Source: JAABUE01 sp034431895 (GTDB lineage: Bacteria; Chloroflexota; Anaerolineae; Anaerolineales; Villigracilaceae). Taken from it: a stretch of DNA of 28,890 bases. This document shows positions 15,736 through 22,526 of the stretch, one piece after another; positions within the stretch are counted from its first letter, which is position 1, and the number at the start of each line of letters is the position of its first letter. The translations under genes were made by a program, and so were the position numbers. The notes under the pieces are model-generated. The model ran no database searches, was not told the origin of the DNA, and was given only the letters and a program-made list of their open reading frames with translations. Location of the stretch: assembly GCA_034431895.1 (NCBI GenBank), contig DAOUCM010000187.1:1-28890 (forward strand). The letters are read 5' to 3'.

Positions 15736-16656
15736 TTACAAGGTCTGTGTCTCGAAGAGACGGATGCCGCCGATCACGTTCGAGAGCGCCTGACGCGCGG
15801 CTGCGATTCTGTGCGCCATGCGCGCAGCAAACATCAGCCCCAGCACCGTTCCGCTGTGCGCCGCGCACACGCCGCTGGCGCCATATTCCCGCGCAATGCG
15901 GAGAAAGGTCTCGAAGTGCGGCTTGGGCAAGATGCGCTGGTTGACTTCCGCGCTCAGGGTCGCGCCCAGCCCGATTTGGGCGAGGTCTTTCATTCGAATC
16001 CCCGACCGAATCAGTTCGTAAGCCCGTCGAATTTTTCCGCGCTCGGCGGCGGTGTAGTCTTTGGGAATCTGGTTGAACGCCACCGTATCTACCTGACCGC
16101 CCAAGTCTGCCACGAGCAAGCGGGCAGGAGGCAGGTTTCCCAACGTCTCCAGCAGCCTGCCCCAACGGTGGTTGTAACAGACAGAGCCTGCGTACATCAC
16201 GCCGTCGGTGGGTTCGATGGAAACGGCGATGCGCGAAATCTCTTCGGCGGAAAGCGGCAGGTTCAAGGCGGCAGAGACGGCGCGGCAGGCGGCGACGATA
16301 TCCGCTGAACTGCTCGCCATGCCCTTGCCTTCGGGAATTTCGCTTCGTACCTGAAAAACCGCGCCCCATTCAGGAAAGCCAAGATAGTCGAGCGCCTTGC
16401 GGATGGCGAGGCGGGTCTTGGATTTCTCGGAGAGACTGCGGCTCTGTGTCACCGAAGGCGCAGTTGGGACAATCGTCACCCGCGCTTCCGACCACAAGTC
16501 CACAGGCAGGGTGACGAGGAAATCTTCGCCCGAGTCGAATTGTCCCTGCGCCAGTTCGCCGCAGGTGCCAAACGCCCTGCCCGTTCCTGAAGGCAATGAG
16601 GCGGGCAAGGGGGGAAGCGCGGCAAGAAAGGGCTGGAGCGGGTTATTTCTGATCAT
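15736..16656 (-). CDS. pduX: L-threonine kinase PduX (GHMP kinase)
   Basis: PduX phosphorylates L-threonine to the O-3-phosphate that CobD decarboxylates. The 306-residue protein has the PduX-specific GTCGELAQG motif at 30-38 and the GHMP ATP-binding motif PEGKGMASSSADI at 108-120. It also has a late G-A-S-G-V-C-A-A-H-S-G segment typical of the family. The N terminus is about 20 residues longer than usual and Pro/Leu-rich. The ATG is preceded by GGAG with a 7-base spacer. It sits between cbiA and cobT, separated from cbiA by a 28-bp repeat array. With cobD and cbiB it completes aminopropanol-phosphate supply and use. Confidence 0.92.
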   Translation of the reverse strand: MIRNNPLQPFLAALPPLPASLPSGTGRAFGTCGELAQGQFDSGEDFLVTLPVDLWSEARVTIVPTAPSVTQSRSLSEKSKTRLAIRKALDYLGFPEWGAVFQVRSEIPEGKGMASSSADIVAACRAVSAALNLPLSAEEISRIAVSIEPTDGVMYAGSVCYNHRWGRLLETLGNLPPARLLVADLGGQVDTVAFNQIPKDYTAAERGKIRRAYELIRSGIRMKDLAQIGLGATLSAEVNQRILPKPHFETFLRIAREYGASGVCAAHSGTVLGLMFAARMAHRIAAARQALSNVIGGIRLFETQTL

Positions 16657-16675
16657 GCAAGGCTCCGAAAGGGGC

Positions 16676-16787
16676 GCAGACTAAAAGTCTGCGCTACGGC
16701 GCTGCAGACTAAAAGTCTGCGCTACGGCACTGCAGACTAAAAGTCTGCACTACGGCACTGCAGACTAAAAGTCTGCACTACGGCGCT
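16676..16787. repeat. Four tandem 28-bp hairpin repeats
   Basis: Four exact-length 28-bp units (16676-16703, 16704-16731, 16732-16759, 16760-16787) differ from one another only by G/A changes. Each starts with the palindrome GCAGACT-AAA-AGTCTGC and continues with CTACGGC. The last unit runs into the 3' end of cbiA and contains its stop codon region. The spacers are only about 11 bases, and the internal palindromes and lack of unique spacers exclude CRISPR. Confidence 0.95.
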
Positions 16788-18156
16788 GAAACGAACGGCA
16801 GGCAGAGACGAAATTCCGCGCCAGGTGGGGGTTGGAGGCAAAGTGCAGATGCACATAGGAAGCGAGCAAGTTATCTTTTGCAAAGCCTTCGGGCTGGGAC
16901 TCGCCGCCCCTGCGCGGCTGGATGGCGTAAGCGCAGGCGTCGTTTCCTGCGGGGCGAATCCACTCGGAGTAGTGGAACTCGTGTCCGCGCGCGGTTTCGC
17001 CCTTGCCCAACAGCGGCGTGGACTGCAAGGCAACGACTTCGCGGTAGCCCATTTTGAGTTGACCCGTCAGGCGGGTGAAGCCAGGCAGGACGCCCAGCAT
17101 AGGGTACGCGACGCCCGCCCCGTCCACAAAGGTCTCCGCCAGCGACATCAAGCCGCCGCATTCGGCGTAGGTTGGCATTCCCGACTCGATGGCGGATTTC
17201 AACGCCGCGCGCATGGGCGCATTCTCCGCAAGTTGCGCCGCGTACAGTTCGGGGTAGCCGCCGCCCAGGTAGAGTCCGCTCAGGGCGGGAGGCAGGTCAG
17301 GGTCATGCAGCGGGCTGAAGAAAACCAGTTCCGCGCCCGCTTCGCGCAGCAGGTCGAAGTTATCTTCGTAGTAGAAGCAAAAGGCTTCGTCGCGGGCAAC
17401 GCCGATGCGCACATCTCCCGAAGTAAGGTTCCCTTCGGGGATGATAAGACTTCGCAGTTCAATTTTAGGGGCGGTTCGCGCCAACGCTTCGAGGGCAGAT
17501 AAATCCATGTTCTGGCGGACGACTTCCTTCGCCGTTTCGATGAACGTTTGCGTGGCCGCCATCCGCTCGCCCGCCATGTAGAGACCGAGATGACGCTCCG
17601 GGACGGCTAGATTCTGGCTGCGGGGGACGCATCCCAACACGCTCGAACCGACCGATTGGACTGCTTCCGTGACCCATTGGGCGTGCGCCGCGCTTGCGAC
17701 GTTGTTGAGGATGACGCCCGCCAGGTTCAACTGCGGGTCGAACTGACGAAAGCCGAGCGCCACCGCTCCCACGCTACGCGCCATGCTGTGCGCGTCAATG
17801 ACCAGCACGACAGGCGCGGAAAGCAACTTGGCGACTTCCGCCGTGCTGCCCGCTTCGCTGCGTCCATCGTAGCCGTCGAAGAGACCCATCACGCCTTCGA
17901 TGATACAAAGGTCTGCGCTGACCGCGCTGCGGGCGAAGGACTCTTTCACGCGCTCGGGCGGGATCATCCAGGTATCCAGGTTGCGCGAGGGACGGCCTGT
18001 GGCGGCGGCGTGATAGCCGGGGTCAATGTAGTCGGGCCCGACCTTGTAGGCTTGCACGGTCAAACGCTCCGAAAAGGCAGACATCAAGCCAACGGCCAGG
18101 GTGGTCTTGCCGCTGCCGCTGGAGGGGGCGGCCAACACGAAACGGGGCATATTCAT
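16765..18156 (-). CDS. cbiA: Cobyrinic acid a,c-diamide synthase CbiA/CobB
   Basis: CbiA amidates the a and c side chains of cobyrinate using glutamine and ATP. The 463-residue protein has a P-loop at its N terminus (APSSGSGKTT, residues 10-19), the signature VGPDYIDPGYHAAATGRPSRN, and a C-terminal class I glutamine amidotransferase domain with nucleophile Cys in YAECGGLM. ATG at 18156 is chosen, 4 bases beyond the cobO stop; a TTG at 18171 and ATG at 18150 are alternatives. The last codons (ending R-R-S-A-D-F) are encoded by the 28-bp repeat array, so the natural C terminus appears to have been replaced or extended. It acts upstream of the salvage steps encoded around it, which is unexpected if the ring is not made. 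Confidence 0.92.
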   Translation of the reverse strand: MNMPRFVLAAPSSGSGKTTLAVGLMSAFSERLTVQAYKVGPDYIDPGYHAAATGRPSRNLDTWMIPPERVKESFARSAVSADLCIIEGVMGLFDGYDGRSEAGSTAEVAKLLSAPVVLVIDAHSMARSVGAVALGFRQFDPQLNLAGVILNNVASAAHAQWVTEAVQSVGSSVLGCVPRSQNLAVPERHLGLYMAGERMAATQTFIETAKEVVRQNMDLSALEALARTAPKIELRSLIIPEGNLTSGDVRIGVARDEAFCFYYEDNFDLLREAGAELVFFSPLHDPDLPPALSGLYLGGGYPELYAAQLAENAPMRAALKSAIESGMPTYAECGGLMSLAETFVDGAGVAYPMLGVLPGFTRLTGQLKMGYREVVALQSTPLLGKGETARGHEFHYSEWIRPAGNDACAYAIQPRRGGESQPEGFAKDNLLASYVHLHFASNPHLARNFVSACRSFQRRSADF

Positions 18157-18160
18157 GACG

Positions 18161-18688
18161 CTAAAACTCAATGCCAGCCTGCGCCTTGATGCCCTGCTGG
18201 TAGGGATGTTTGACCAGTTTCATCTCCGTCACCAGGTCGGCGGCTTGGGTCAAGGCTTCGGGGGCGTATCGTCCCGTGATGACAAGATGCAAGCCCGGCG
18301 GACGGTTGGCGGCGAGCCAGTCCAAGACTTCAGCGGTATCCAGCCAGCCGTAATGAAGCGGGTAAGTAAATTCATCGAGCAGAATCAAGTCGTAGTTTCC
18401 GCTGCTGATTTTTTCCTGCGCCAGTTTCCAACCGTGCAGGGCGCGGGCGATGGTTTCGTCCATGTTCTTCGAGAGCCAGGTGAAGCCGTCGCCGGTGGTC
18501 AGCCATTCGATACCCATCTTTTGGGCGGCTTTCACTTCACCCCATTTGCCCGTCTCGGACTTGATGAATTGGATGACGCAAACCTTCATGCCGCGTCCCC
18601 AGGCGCGCAGCAGCATTCCAAAAGCGGCGGTGGACTTGCCCTTGCCGTCGCCGGTGTGGACGATGAGCAAACCTTTTTTGTCGGGCAT
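18161..18688 (-). CDS. cobO: Cob(I)alamin adenosyltransferase CobO/BtuR
   Basis: CobO transfers the adenosyl group of ATP to the cobalt of cob(I)yrinate diamide, cobinamide or cobalamin. The 175-residue protein is a typical CobO/CobA-type enzyme: the unusual P-loop GDGKGKST at 13-20, the I-Q-F-I-K segment, and YDLILLDEF. It has an AAGGA ribosome binding site about 7 bases upstream. It overlaps the likely cbiA translation start region and is separated from btuD by 56 bases containing a CGTCCC-type hairpin. Adenosylation of imported corrinoids is its expected job here. Confidence 0.96.
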   Translation of the reverse strand: MPDKKGLLIVHTGDGKGKSTAAFGMLLRAWGRGMKVCVIQFIKSETGKWGEVKAAQKMGIEWLTTGDGFTWLSKNMDETIARALHGWKLAQEKISSGNYDLILLDEFTYPLHYGWLDTAEVLDWLAANRPPGLHLVITGRYAPEALTQAADLVTEMKLVKHPYQQGIKAQAGIEF

Positions 18689-18704
18689 TCTGTTTTCCTT
18701 TTGA

Positions 18705-18740
18705 ACCGTCCCAAAGGTTGAAAAAAACTTCGGGACGGTC
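18705..18740 (-). terminator. CGTCCC-type hairpin between btuD and cobO
   Basis: Arms ACCGTCCCAAAG (18705-18716) and CTTCGGGACGGT (18728-18739) form a 12-column stem with one column that is G-U on the minus strand. The loop holds a homopolymer run. No T run follows on the minus strand, so it may attenuate transcription or stabilise mRNA ends within the operon. Confidence 0.6.
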
Positions 18741-18744
18741 AGTT

Positions 18745-19512
18745 TTACTGCACGCTGACCGCCCAGGCGCCCCAGGGATCGCGGTAGAGGCGGGCTTCGA
18801 CGCCAAAGACAGCGCGCAGATTGTCGGGGGTCAACACTTCTTCAGGCGCGCCCGCGCTGACCTGCCGTCCGTTGTGCAGCAAGACCAACTGGTCGCAGTA
18901 GCGGACGGCCAGATTCAGGTCATGCAGCGCCATGACAACGGAGAGACCTTTTTCGTCCACCAGTCCGCGCACGAGGTCGAGGACCTGGATTTGGTGATGG
19001 ATGTCGAGGCTGGCGGTGGGTTCGTCGAGCAGCAGGGCTTCGGGTTCTTGCGCCAACACGCGGGCAATCAAGACGCGCTGGAATTCCCCGCCCGACAACT
19101 TGTTGACGGGACGGTCTTTCAAATCGAGCAAGTCGGCGCGGGCGAGGGCGCATTCGACGATTTTCATGTCTTCGGCGGTGAAGGGCATCAGCCAGCCGCG
19201 ATGCGGCGCGCGTCCCAGGCGGACGACTTCGGCGACGGTGAGGGGCCAGGCGGCGCTTTCCTGCTGCGGCACCCAGCCAATCTTGCGGGCGCGCAGGCGT
19301 TTGTCCAGGCGGGAAGCGGGTTTGCCCTGAATGAGCGCCATCCCTGCGCGGGGTTCGATCAAGCCCGCCAGCGCGCGCAGGATGGTGGTCTTGCCCGAAC
19401 CGTTGGGGCCGACCAGCCCGACAATCGCGCGCTCAGGAATGGACAGGTTGAAGTCCTGAACCACGTGATGGCCGTTGTAACTGAGCGTGAGGGAATGGGC
19501 AGAAAGCAACAT
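18745..19512 (-). CDS. btuD: Cobalamin ABC transporter ATP-binding protein BtuD
   Basis: This is the ATPase of the corrinoid importer. The 255-residue protein has Walker A GPNGSGKT at 35-42, a Q-loop PQQ, signature LSGGEFQRVLIARVLAQEPEALLLDEP and the H-loop in A-L-H-D-L-N. The ATG at 19512 is chosen over GTG 19515 because AAGGAG (19519-19524) then has a 6-base spacer. It overlaps the btuC stop (TGATG), indicating translational coupling. FeS/siderophore importers share this fold; the riboswitch and neighbours identify corrinoid as the substrate. Confidence 0.93.
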   Translation of the reverse strand: MLLSAHSLTLSYNGHHVVQDFNLSIPERAIVGLVGPNGSGKTTILRALAGLIEPRAGMALIQGKPASRLDKRLRARKIGWVPQQESAAWPLTVAEVVRLGRAPHRGWLMPFTAEDMKIVECALARADLLDLKDRPVNKLSGGEFQRVLIARVLAQEPEALLLDEPTASLDIHHQIQVLDLVRGLVDEKGLSVVMALHDLNLAVRYCDQLVLLHNGRQVSAGAPEEVLTPDNLRAVFGVEARLYRDPWGAWAVSVQ

Positions 19513-20492
19513 CACAACTCCTTCTGTCCGCGTCGGAGCAGGAACAGGAAAAAGGGTCCGCCGAGCAAGGCGGTGAAGACGCCGACGGGTAATTCGAACG
19601 GGGCGGCCAGGGTGCGCGCCAGGTCATCGGCAACGAGCAGCAACAGACTGCCCACGAGCATGGAAGCAGGGATGACCGCCGCGTGCGACGCGCCGACCAA
19701 TCTCCGCGCCACGTGCGGGGCAATCAGCCCGATGAAGCCGACGATGCCGCTGGCAGAGACCGCCGCCGCCGTAGAGAGGCTCGCGCCGATGACCACCAGC
19801 AAACGGGCGCGGCGCAAGTCCAGGCCCAGGGCTTCGGCGCTGGATTCGCCCGCCGAGAGGGCGTCCAACGCGCGCGACATGGGCAGGGTGACGGCAAGCC
19901 CCAACAGGGCGGGGAGGGCGGCTTGCGTCAGGTGCGACCAACTGCGTCCCGAAAATCCGCCCATCAGCCAGGCGAAGATTTCGTGCAGCACTTCGTCGCT
20001 CAAAATCAAAAGCAGGGAGACGATGGCCGAAAGCATGGTACTCATGGCCGCGCCCGCCAGCAGCAGGGACACCACCGAGCCAAAATTGCTGGCTTCGGCA
20101 ATGGCATAGACCACCATCACTGCCGCCAACGCGCCGAGGAAGCCCGCCATGCCGATTGGCACAGCGCGGTCGAAGACCACCGCCAGGGTTGCGCCCAGCG
20201 CCGCGCCGCCCGAGGCGCCGACGATGTACGGGTCGGCCAGGGGATTGCGGAACAGTCCTTGAAACGCCGCCCCTGCCGAAGCCAGGGAAGAACCGCACAG
20301 GATGACCAGCAAGACGCGGGCGACGCGGAAGTCCCACAGGATGGAGGCGTGAGACGGCTTGACAGGATTCCCGCTCAAGGCGGCCAGCGTTTCAGAGGGG
20401 CGAATGTTCACCGCGCCCAGCCCCAAACTGAGCAGGCTGAGGGCGAGGAGCAGGACGGTCAAAACGGGGAAAATCCAGGCGGCGCGGGTCAT
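19512..20492 (-). CDS. btuC: Cobalamin ABC transporter permease BtuC (FecCD family)
   Basis: This polytopic permease is of normal length (326 residues) with many hydrophobic helices. It has the FecCD family signatures R-V-A-R-V-L near the start, GAAFQGLFRNPLADPYIVGASGGAALGA split across the second and third helices, and GFIGLIAPHVARRLVG before the last helices. It forms the transmembrane channel for BtuF-delivered corrinoid and docks with BtuD. It overlaps btuD and is separated from btuF by 76 bases containing a CGTCCC-type hairpin. Confidence 0.94.
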   Translation of the reverse strand: MTRAAWIFPVLTVLLLALSLLSLGLGAVNIRPSETLAALSGNPVKPSHASILWDFRVARVLLVILCGSSLASAGAAFQGLFRNPLADPYIVGASGGAALGATLAVVFDRAVPIGMAGFLGALAAVMVVYAIAEASNFGSVVSLLLAGAAMSTMLSAIVSLLLILSDEVLHEIFAWLMGGFSGRSWSHLTQAALPALLGLAVTLPMSRALDALSAGESSAEALGLDLRRARLLVVIGASLSTAAAVSASGIVGFIGLIAPHVARRLVGASHAAVIPASMLVGSLLLLVADDLARTLAAPFELPVGVFTALLGGPFFLFLLRRGQKEL

Positions 20493-20503
20493 AAAAATTC
20501 AAG

Positions 20504-20559
20504 CGTCCCAAAGGCTCAATGCGGCCTTTGTATGGCTTGCGCAAAAAGCCTTCGGGACG
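20504..20559 (-). other. CGTCCC-type intercistronic hairpin between btuF and btuC
   Basis: Arms CGTCCCAAAGGCT (20504-20516) and AGCCTTCGGGACG (20547-20559) enclose a 30-base loop with further internal pairing. The single mismatched column is G-U on the minus strand. No T run follows on that strand. It may lower btuC expression relative to the binding protein or protect the btuF mRNA end. Confidence 0.65.
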
Positions 20560-20568
20560 GTCAAAAGG

Positions 20569-21549
20569 TTATTGGAACAAATCGGGGTGCAGGATTTTGG
20601 CGATTTCTTCCAGCGCGAGGACGATGCGCGGGCTGGCGCGGGAAACGATGTCGCCGTCCACGATGTAGATGGCATTGTTCTTGACAGCGCTCAGGTTTTC
20701 CCAGCCTTCGCGCGCGCCGATGACTTCGGCGGTCATCTGGTCGCCGTGACTGCTGGGGCCGATGATGAACTGCGGGTCCGCCTCCACAATTTGCTCGACG
20801 CTGACGGTGGGATATGGGTCGGGCAGGTCGGCAAAGATGTTGACGCCGCCCGCCAGTTCAATCAACTCGCCGACGAAGGTCTTGCCGTTGGCAGACATGA
20901 GCGGTTCGTGCCAGACTTCGTAGAAGACGGTCGGGCGCTGCTCGGCAGGGACGGCGGATACGGCGGTCTTGACGGCGTCCACTTTGGATTGCATGTCGCT
21001 GACGACGGCGGCGGCTTCTTCTTCATGACCTGTGATTTGTCCGAACAAGGTCAAAGCGTCCATGAGCGCCGCCAGGGTTTCGGGCTGGCTGACGAAGGCA
21101 GGGACGCCCGCATCTTGCAAGGCTTGGATGACATCTGCCTGGTAGGTAGAGCCGCCGATGACCAGGTCGGGTTCGAGGGAGAGGATGGTTTCCACGCTGA
21201 TGGATTCCGCTGAGAAGCCGCCGATGCTGGGCAGGGACAAGACTTCTTCGGGGTAGTTGCAGTAATCGGTGCGCCCAACGACTTGCTGGCCGGCGCCGAT
21301 GGCAAAGAGGGATTCGGTGACCGAGGGAGCCAGGGACACGATGCGCTGGGCGGGAACGGTCAAGGTGACAGGGTTGCCGAGGTCATCGGTGAAGGTGATC
21401 TCTTGCGCGGCGGGGGACGGGACAGCCGTCTCGGTGGGCGGGAGCGGCGTCGAAACGGGAGCAGGCGGCTCGGTCGGTTGCGAAGCGGGGGCGCAGCCGG
21501 TCAACAGCAGGGCCAGCAAAAGGGTCACATAGAATATCTTGCGAAGCAT
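20569..21549 (-). CDS. btuF: Corrinoid-binding lipoprotein BtuF
   Basis: This is the extracytoplasmic binding protein of the importer. The 326-residue protein begins with a lipoprotein signal peptide (hydrophobic core, lipobox LLTGC, lipid-bearing C19). A Pro/Thr-rich tether follows to about residue 48, then a class III (TroA/BtuF-like) binding domain with P-x-R-I-V-S-L-A-P-S-V-T-E and E-P-D-L-V-I. AGGAG lies 7 bases before the ATG. It is the first gene after the cobalamin riboswitch, which directly supports corrinoid over siderophore as ligand. A lipid anchor suits an organism where the importer works without a diffusible periplasmic protein. Confidence 0.93.
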   Translation of the reverse strand: MLRKIFYVTLLLALLLTGCAPASQPTEPPAPVSTPLPPTETAVPSPAAQEITFTDDLGNPVTLTVPAQRIVSLAPSVTESLFAIGAGQQVVGRTDYCNYPEEVLSLPSIGGFSAESISVETILSLEPDLVIGGSTYQADVIQALQDAGVPAFVSQPETLAALMDALTLFGQITGHEEEAAAVVSDMQSKVDAVKTAVSAVPAEQRPTVFYEVWHEPLMSANGKTFVGELIELAGGVNIFADLPDPYPTVSVEQIVEADPQFIIGPSSHGDQMTAEVIGAREGWENLSAVKNNAIYIVDGDIVSRASPRIVLALEEIAKILHPDLFQ

Positions 21550-21600
21550 GAGTAATCTCCTAAAAGGATAGAATCGAACTCCCCTGCCTTGCGGACAGGG

Positions 21601-21660
21601 GAGGAAAAAAGACGTTCGAGGGCGTATTCCACCTCCTTTCTGCGAGGTTTGTGGATACCG
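21601..21660 (-). promoter_or_regulatory. Putative expression platform of the cobalamin riboswitch
   Basis: Directly 3' of the B12 box the RNA can form a long hairpin, GUAUCC...ACCUC-loop-GAGGU...GGAAUAC, about 21658 to 21624. It encloses a strong Shine-Dalgarno-like AGAAAGGAGGU. A run of six T follows at 21605-21610 and a GC-rich CCCCTG/CAGGGG hairpin at about 21581-21603. Mutually exclusive pairings of the GAGG segment with CCCUC are possible. Which one terminates transcription cannot be decided by eye. Confidence 0.5.
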
Positions 21661-21830
21661 AGGCAGGCGGGCGACCTGGCTTGTTCCAGTGACCAGTAAC
21701 CAGTGATCAGTAACCAGTGATCAGTGAGCAGTGGTCGTGTGGAACCTACAGTTGCGCGACAGCGCCGGACTTCTCTTGCGAGTCACCGGCTTCGCCATTG
21801 AACCTTCCCATCCGGGGGGAGAGGAACCTG
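21645..21830 (-). ncRNA. Cobalamin (B12) riboswitch
   Basis: On the minus strand upstream of btuF the conserved core reads GGGAA, then CCGGTGA...AAGTCCGGC, then GCTGTCGCGCAACTGTA. It is followed downstream by the B12 box AAGCCAGGTCGCC-CGCCTGCC (about 21662-21682). These are the diagnostic elements of the cobalamin aptamer and are in the right order. The peripheral region between core and B12 box holds 49 bp of heptanucleotide repeat. It should shut off btuF and the downstream cobalamin genes when adenosylcobalamin is abundant. Confidence 0.88.
21686..21734. repeat. Seven heptanucleotide repeats inside the riboswitch
   Basis: Exactly seven 7-mers of consensus (C/T)CAGTRA (CCAGTGA, CCAGTAA, CCAGTGA, TCAGTAA, CCAGTGA, TCAGTGA, GCAGTGG) occupy 49 bp of the variable peripheral region of the aptamer. 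They lie outside the conserved core and B12 box. Confidence 0.9.
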
Positions 21831-21873
21831 TCTCGTCATTCGTTTGAAAAGGTGCGTCTTCGCAAACAAGTTC

Positions 21874-21902
21874 ATTGTAATAGCAAACAGCCCGGCCGAC
21901 AA
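21874..21902 (-). promoter_or_regulatory. Promoter of the riboswitch-btuF transcript
   Basis: On the minus strand TTGTCG (21897-21902) and TACAAT (21874-21879) are separated by 17 bases, putting +1 near 21867, about 35 bases before the aptamer. A short palindrome TGAC-GATT-GTCA (21904-21915) abuts the -35 and could be a protein site. Confidence 0.65.
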
Positions 21903-22022
21903 GTGACGATTGTCATCCTTCGATGAGGCTGATCAAGCAAATCTTCCAAGCGACGCCAGTATCGCTGCGGCGGGAGGCCGCGCTATGCAGATTTCCCTTT
22001 CCCCCTGCGCGGATGCCCCATC

Positions 22023-22439
22023 CTATGGACGATGGCGCAACTGCGCCCACGCGCCTACCCAGGGCGTCCCCAGGCGATGGTTTTGCGACACTTCGACCTT
22101 GCCCAGTTTCTGCGCAACCTGCGCCGAGAGGAGGGCGACAGCGGCCCAATCGTCGCTCAGAAGGGCCTCTTTCATCTTCGACCCCAAGGAAGCCGTCCAG
22201 GCCCATTCCATGCGGAAGCGGTCGGCTTTGACCCAGTAGTCGCGTTTTTCCCAGGCGGCTACCGAGGCGTCTATGCCGGCGGCGATGTCTTCCAAAGCCA
22301 GCGCAATGAAAGCGGCCAGGTCGCGCGCTGTGGCGTTCGGCTCGTTCTGCCGCGCCAATTCGCGGATGGCAGCGACGATGGCTTTGGTCAGGCGGGTGCG
22401 TTCTTTTCCGGCGGAATCAGGGTTGATGACGCGAGACAT
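22023..22439 (-). CDS. Small helical protein of unknown function
   Basis: I do not recognise this 138-residue protein. It is predicted mostly alpha-helical, with an Ala/Leu-rich first half (T-A-R-D-L-A-A-F-I-A-L-A-L-E-D-I) and a Trp-containing second half (WEKRDYW, MEWAW). It has no signal peptide, membrane segment or metal-binding cluster. The ATG at 22439 is preceded by GGAG (22448-22451) and an extended -10 (TGG-TATATT, 22481-22489), which supports that start over the longer frame from 22649. It is divergent from serB and ends just before the riboswitch promoter. The open frame on the opposite strand is a shadow. Confidence 0.65.
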   Translation of the reverse strand: MSRVINPDSAGKERTRLTKAIVAAIRELARQNEPNATARDLAAFIALALEDIAAGIDASVAAWEKRDYWVKADRFRMEWAWTASLGSKMKEALLSDDWAAVALLSAQVAQKLGKVEVSQNHRLGTPWVGAWAQLRHRP

Positions 22440-22480
22440 GCGGGGTACTCCGTGAGGCAGGGATGTGAGACATGCGGGCA

Positions 22481-22508
22481 AATATACCACAAGGAAGGCG
22501 GGTATAAT
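22481..22508. promoter_or_regulatory. Divergent -10 elements for the unknown gene and serB
   Basis: A minus-strand extended -10 (TGG then TATATT, 22481-22489) points to the 138-residue gene. A plus-strand TATAAT at 22503-22508 points to serB, 18 bases before its TTG start. Neither has a strong -35. Confidence 0.5.
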
Positions 22509-22526
22509 GGAACGAGCGAGGAAACT

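Noticed and set aside
16676..16787. Possible CRISPR array
   Set aside because: The 28-bp units are contiguous with no unique spacers, each unit has its own palindrome, and no cas genes are nearby.
18718..20109. 463-residue plus-strand open frame opposite btuD and btuC
   Set aside because: It is an antisense shadow across two well-defined transporter genes, with low-complexity Arg/Ala/Gly/Gln composition.
21686..21734. Possible CRISPR or operator array
   Set aside because: The unit is only 7 bp with no spacers; it is a short tandem repeat inside the riboswitch.
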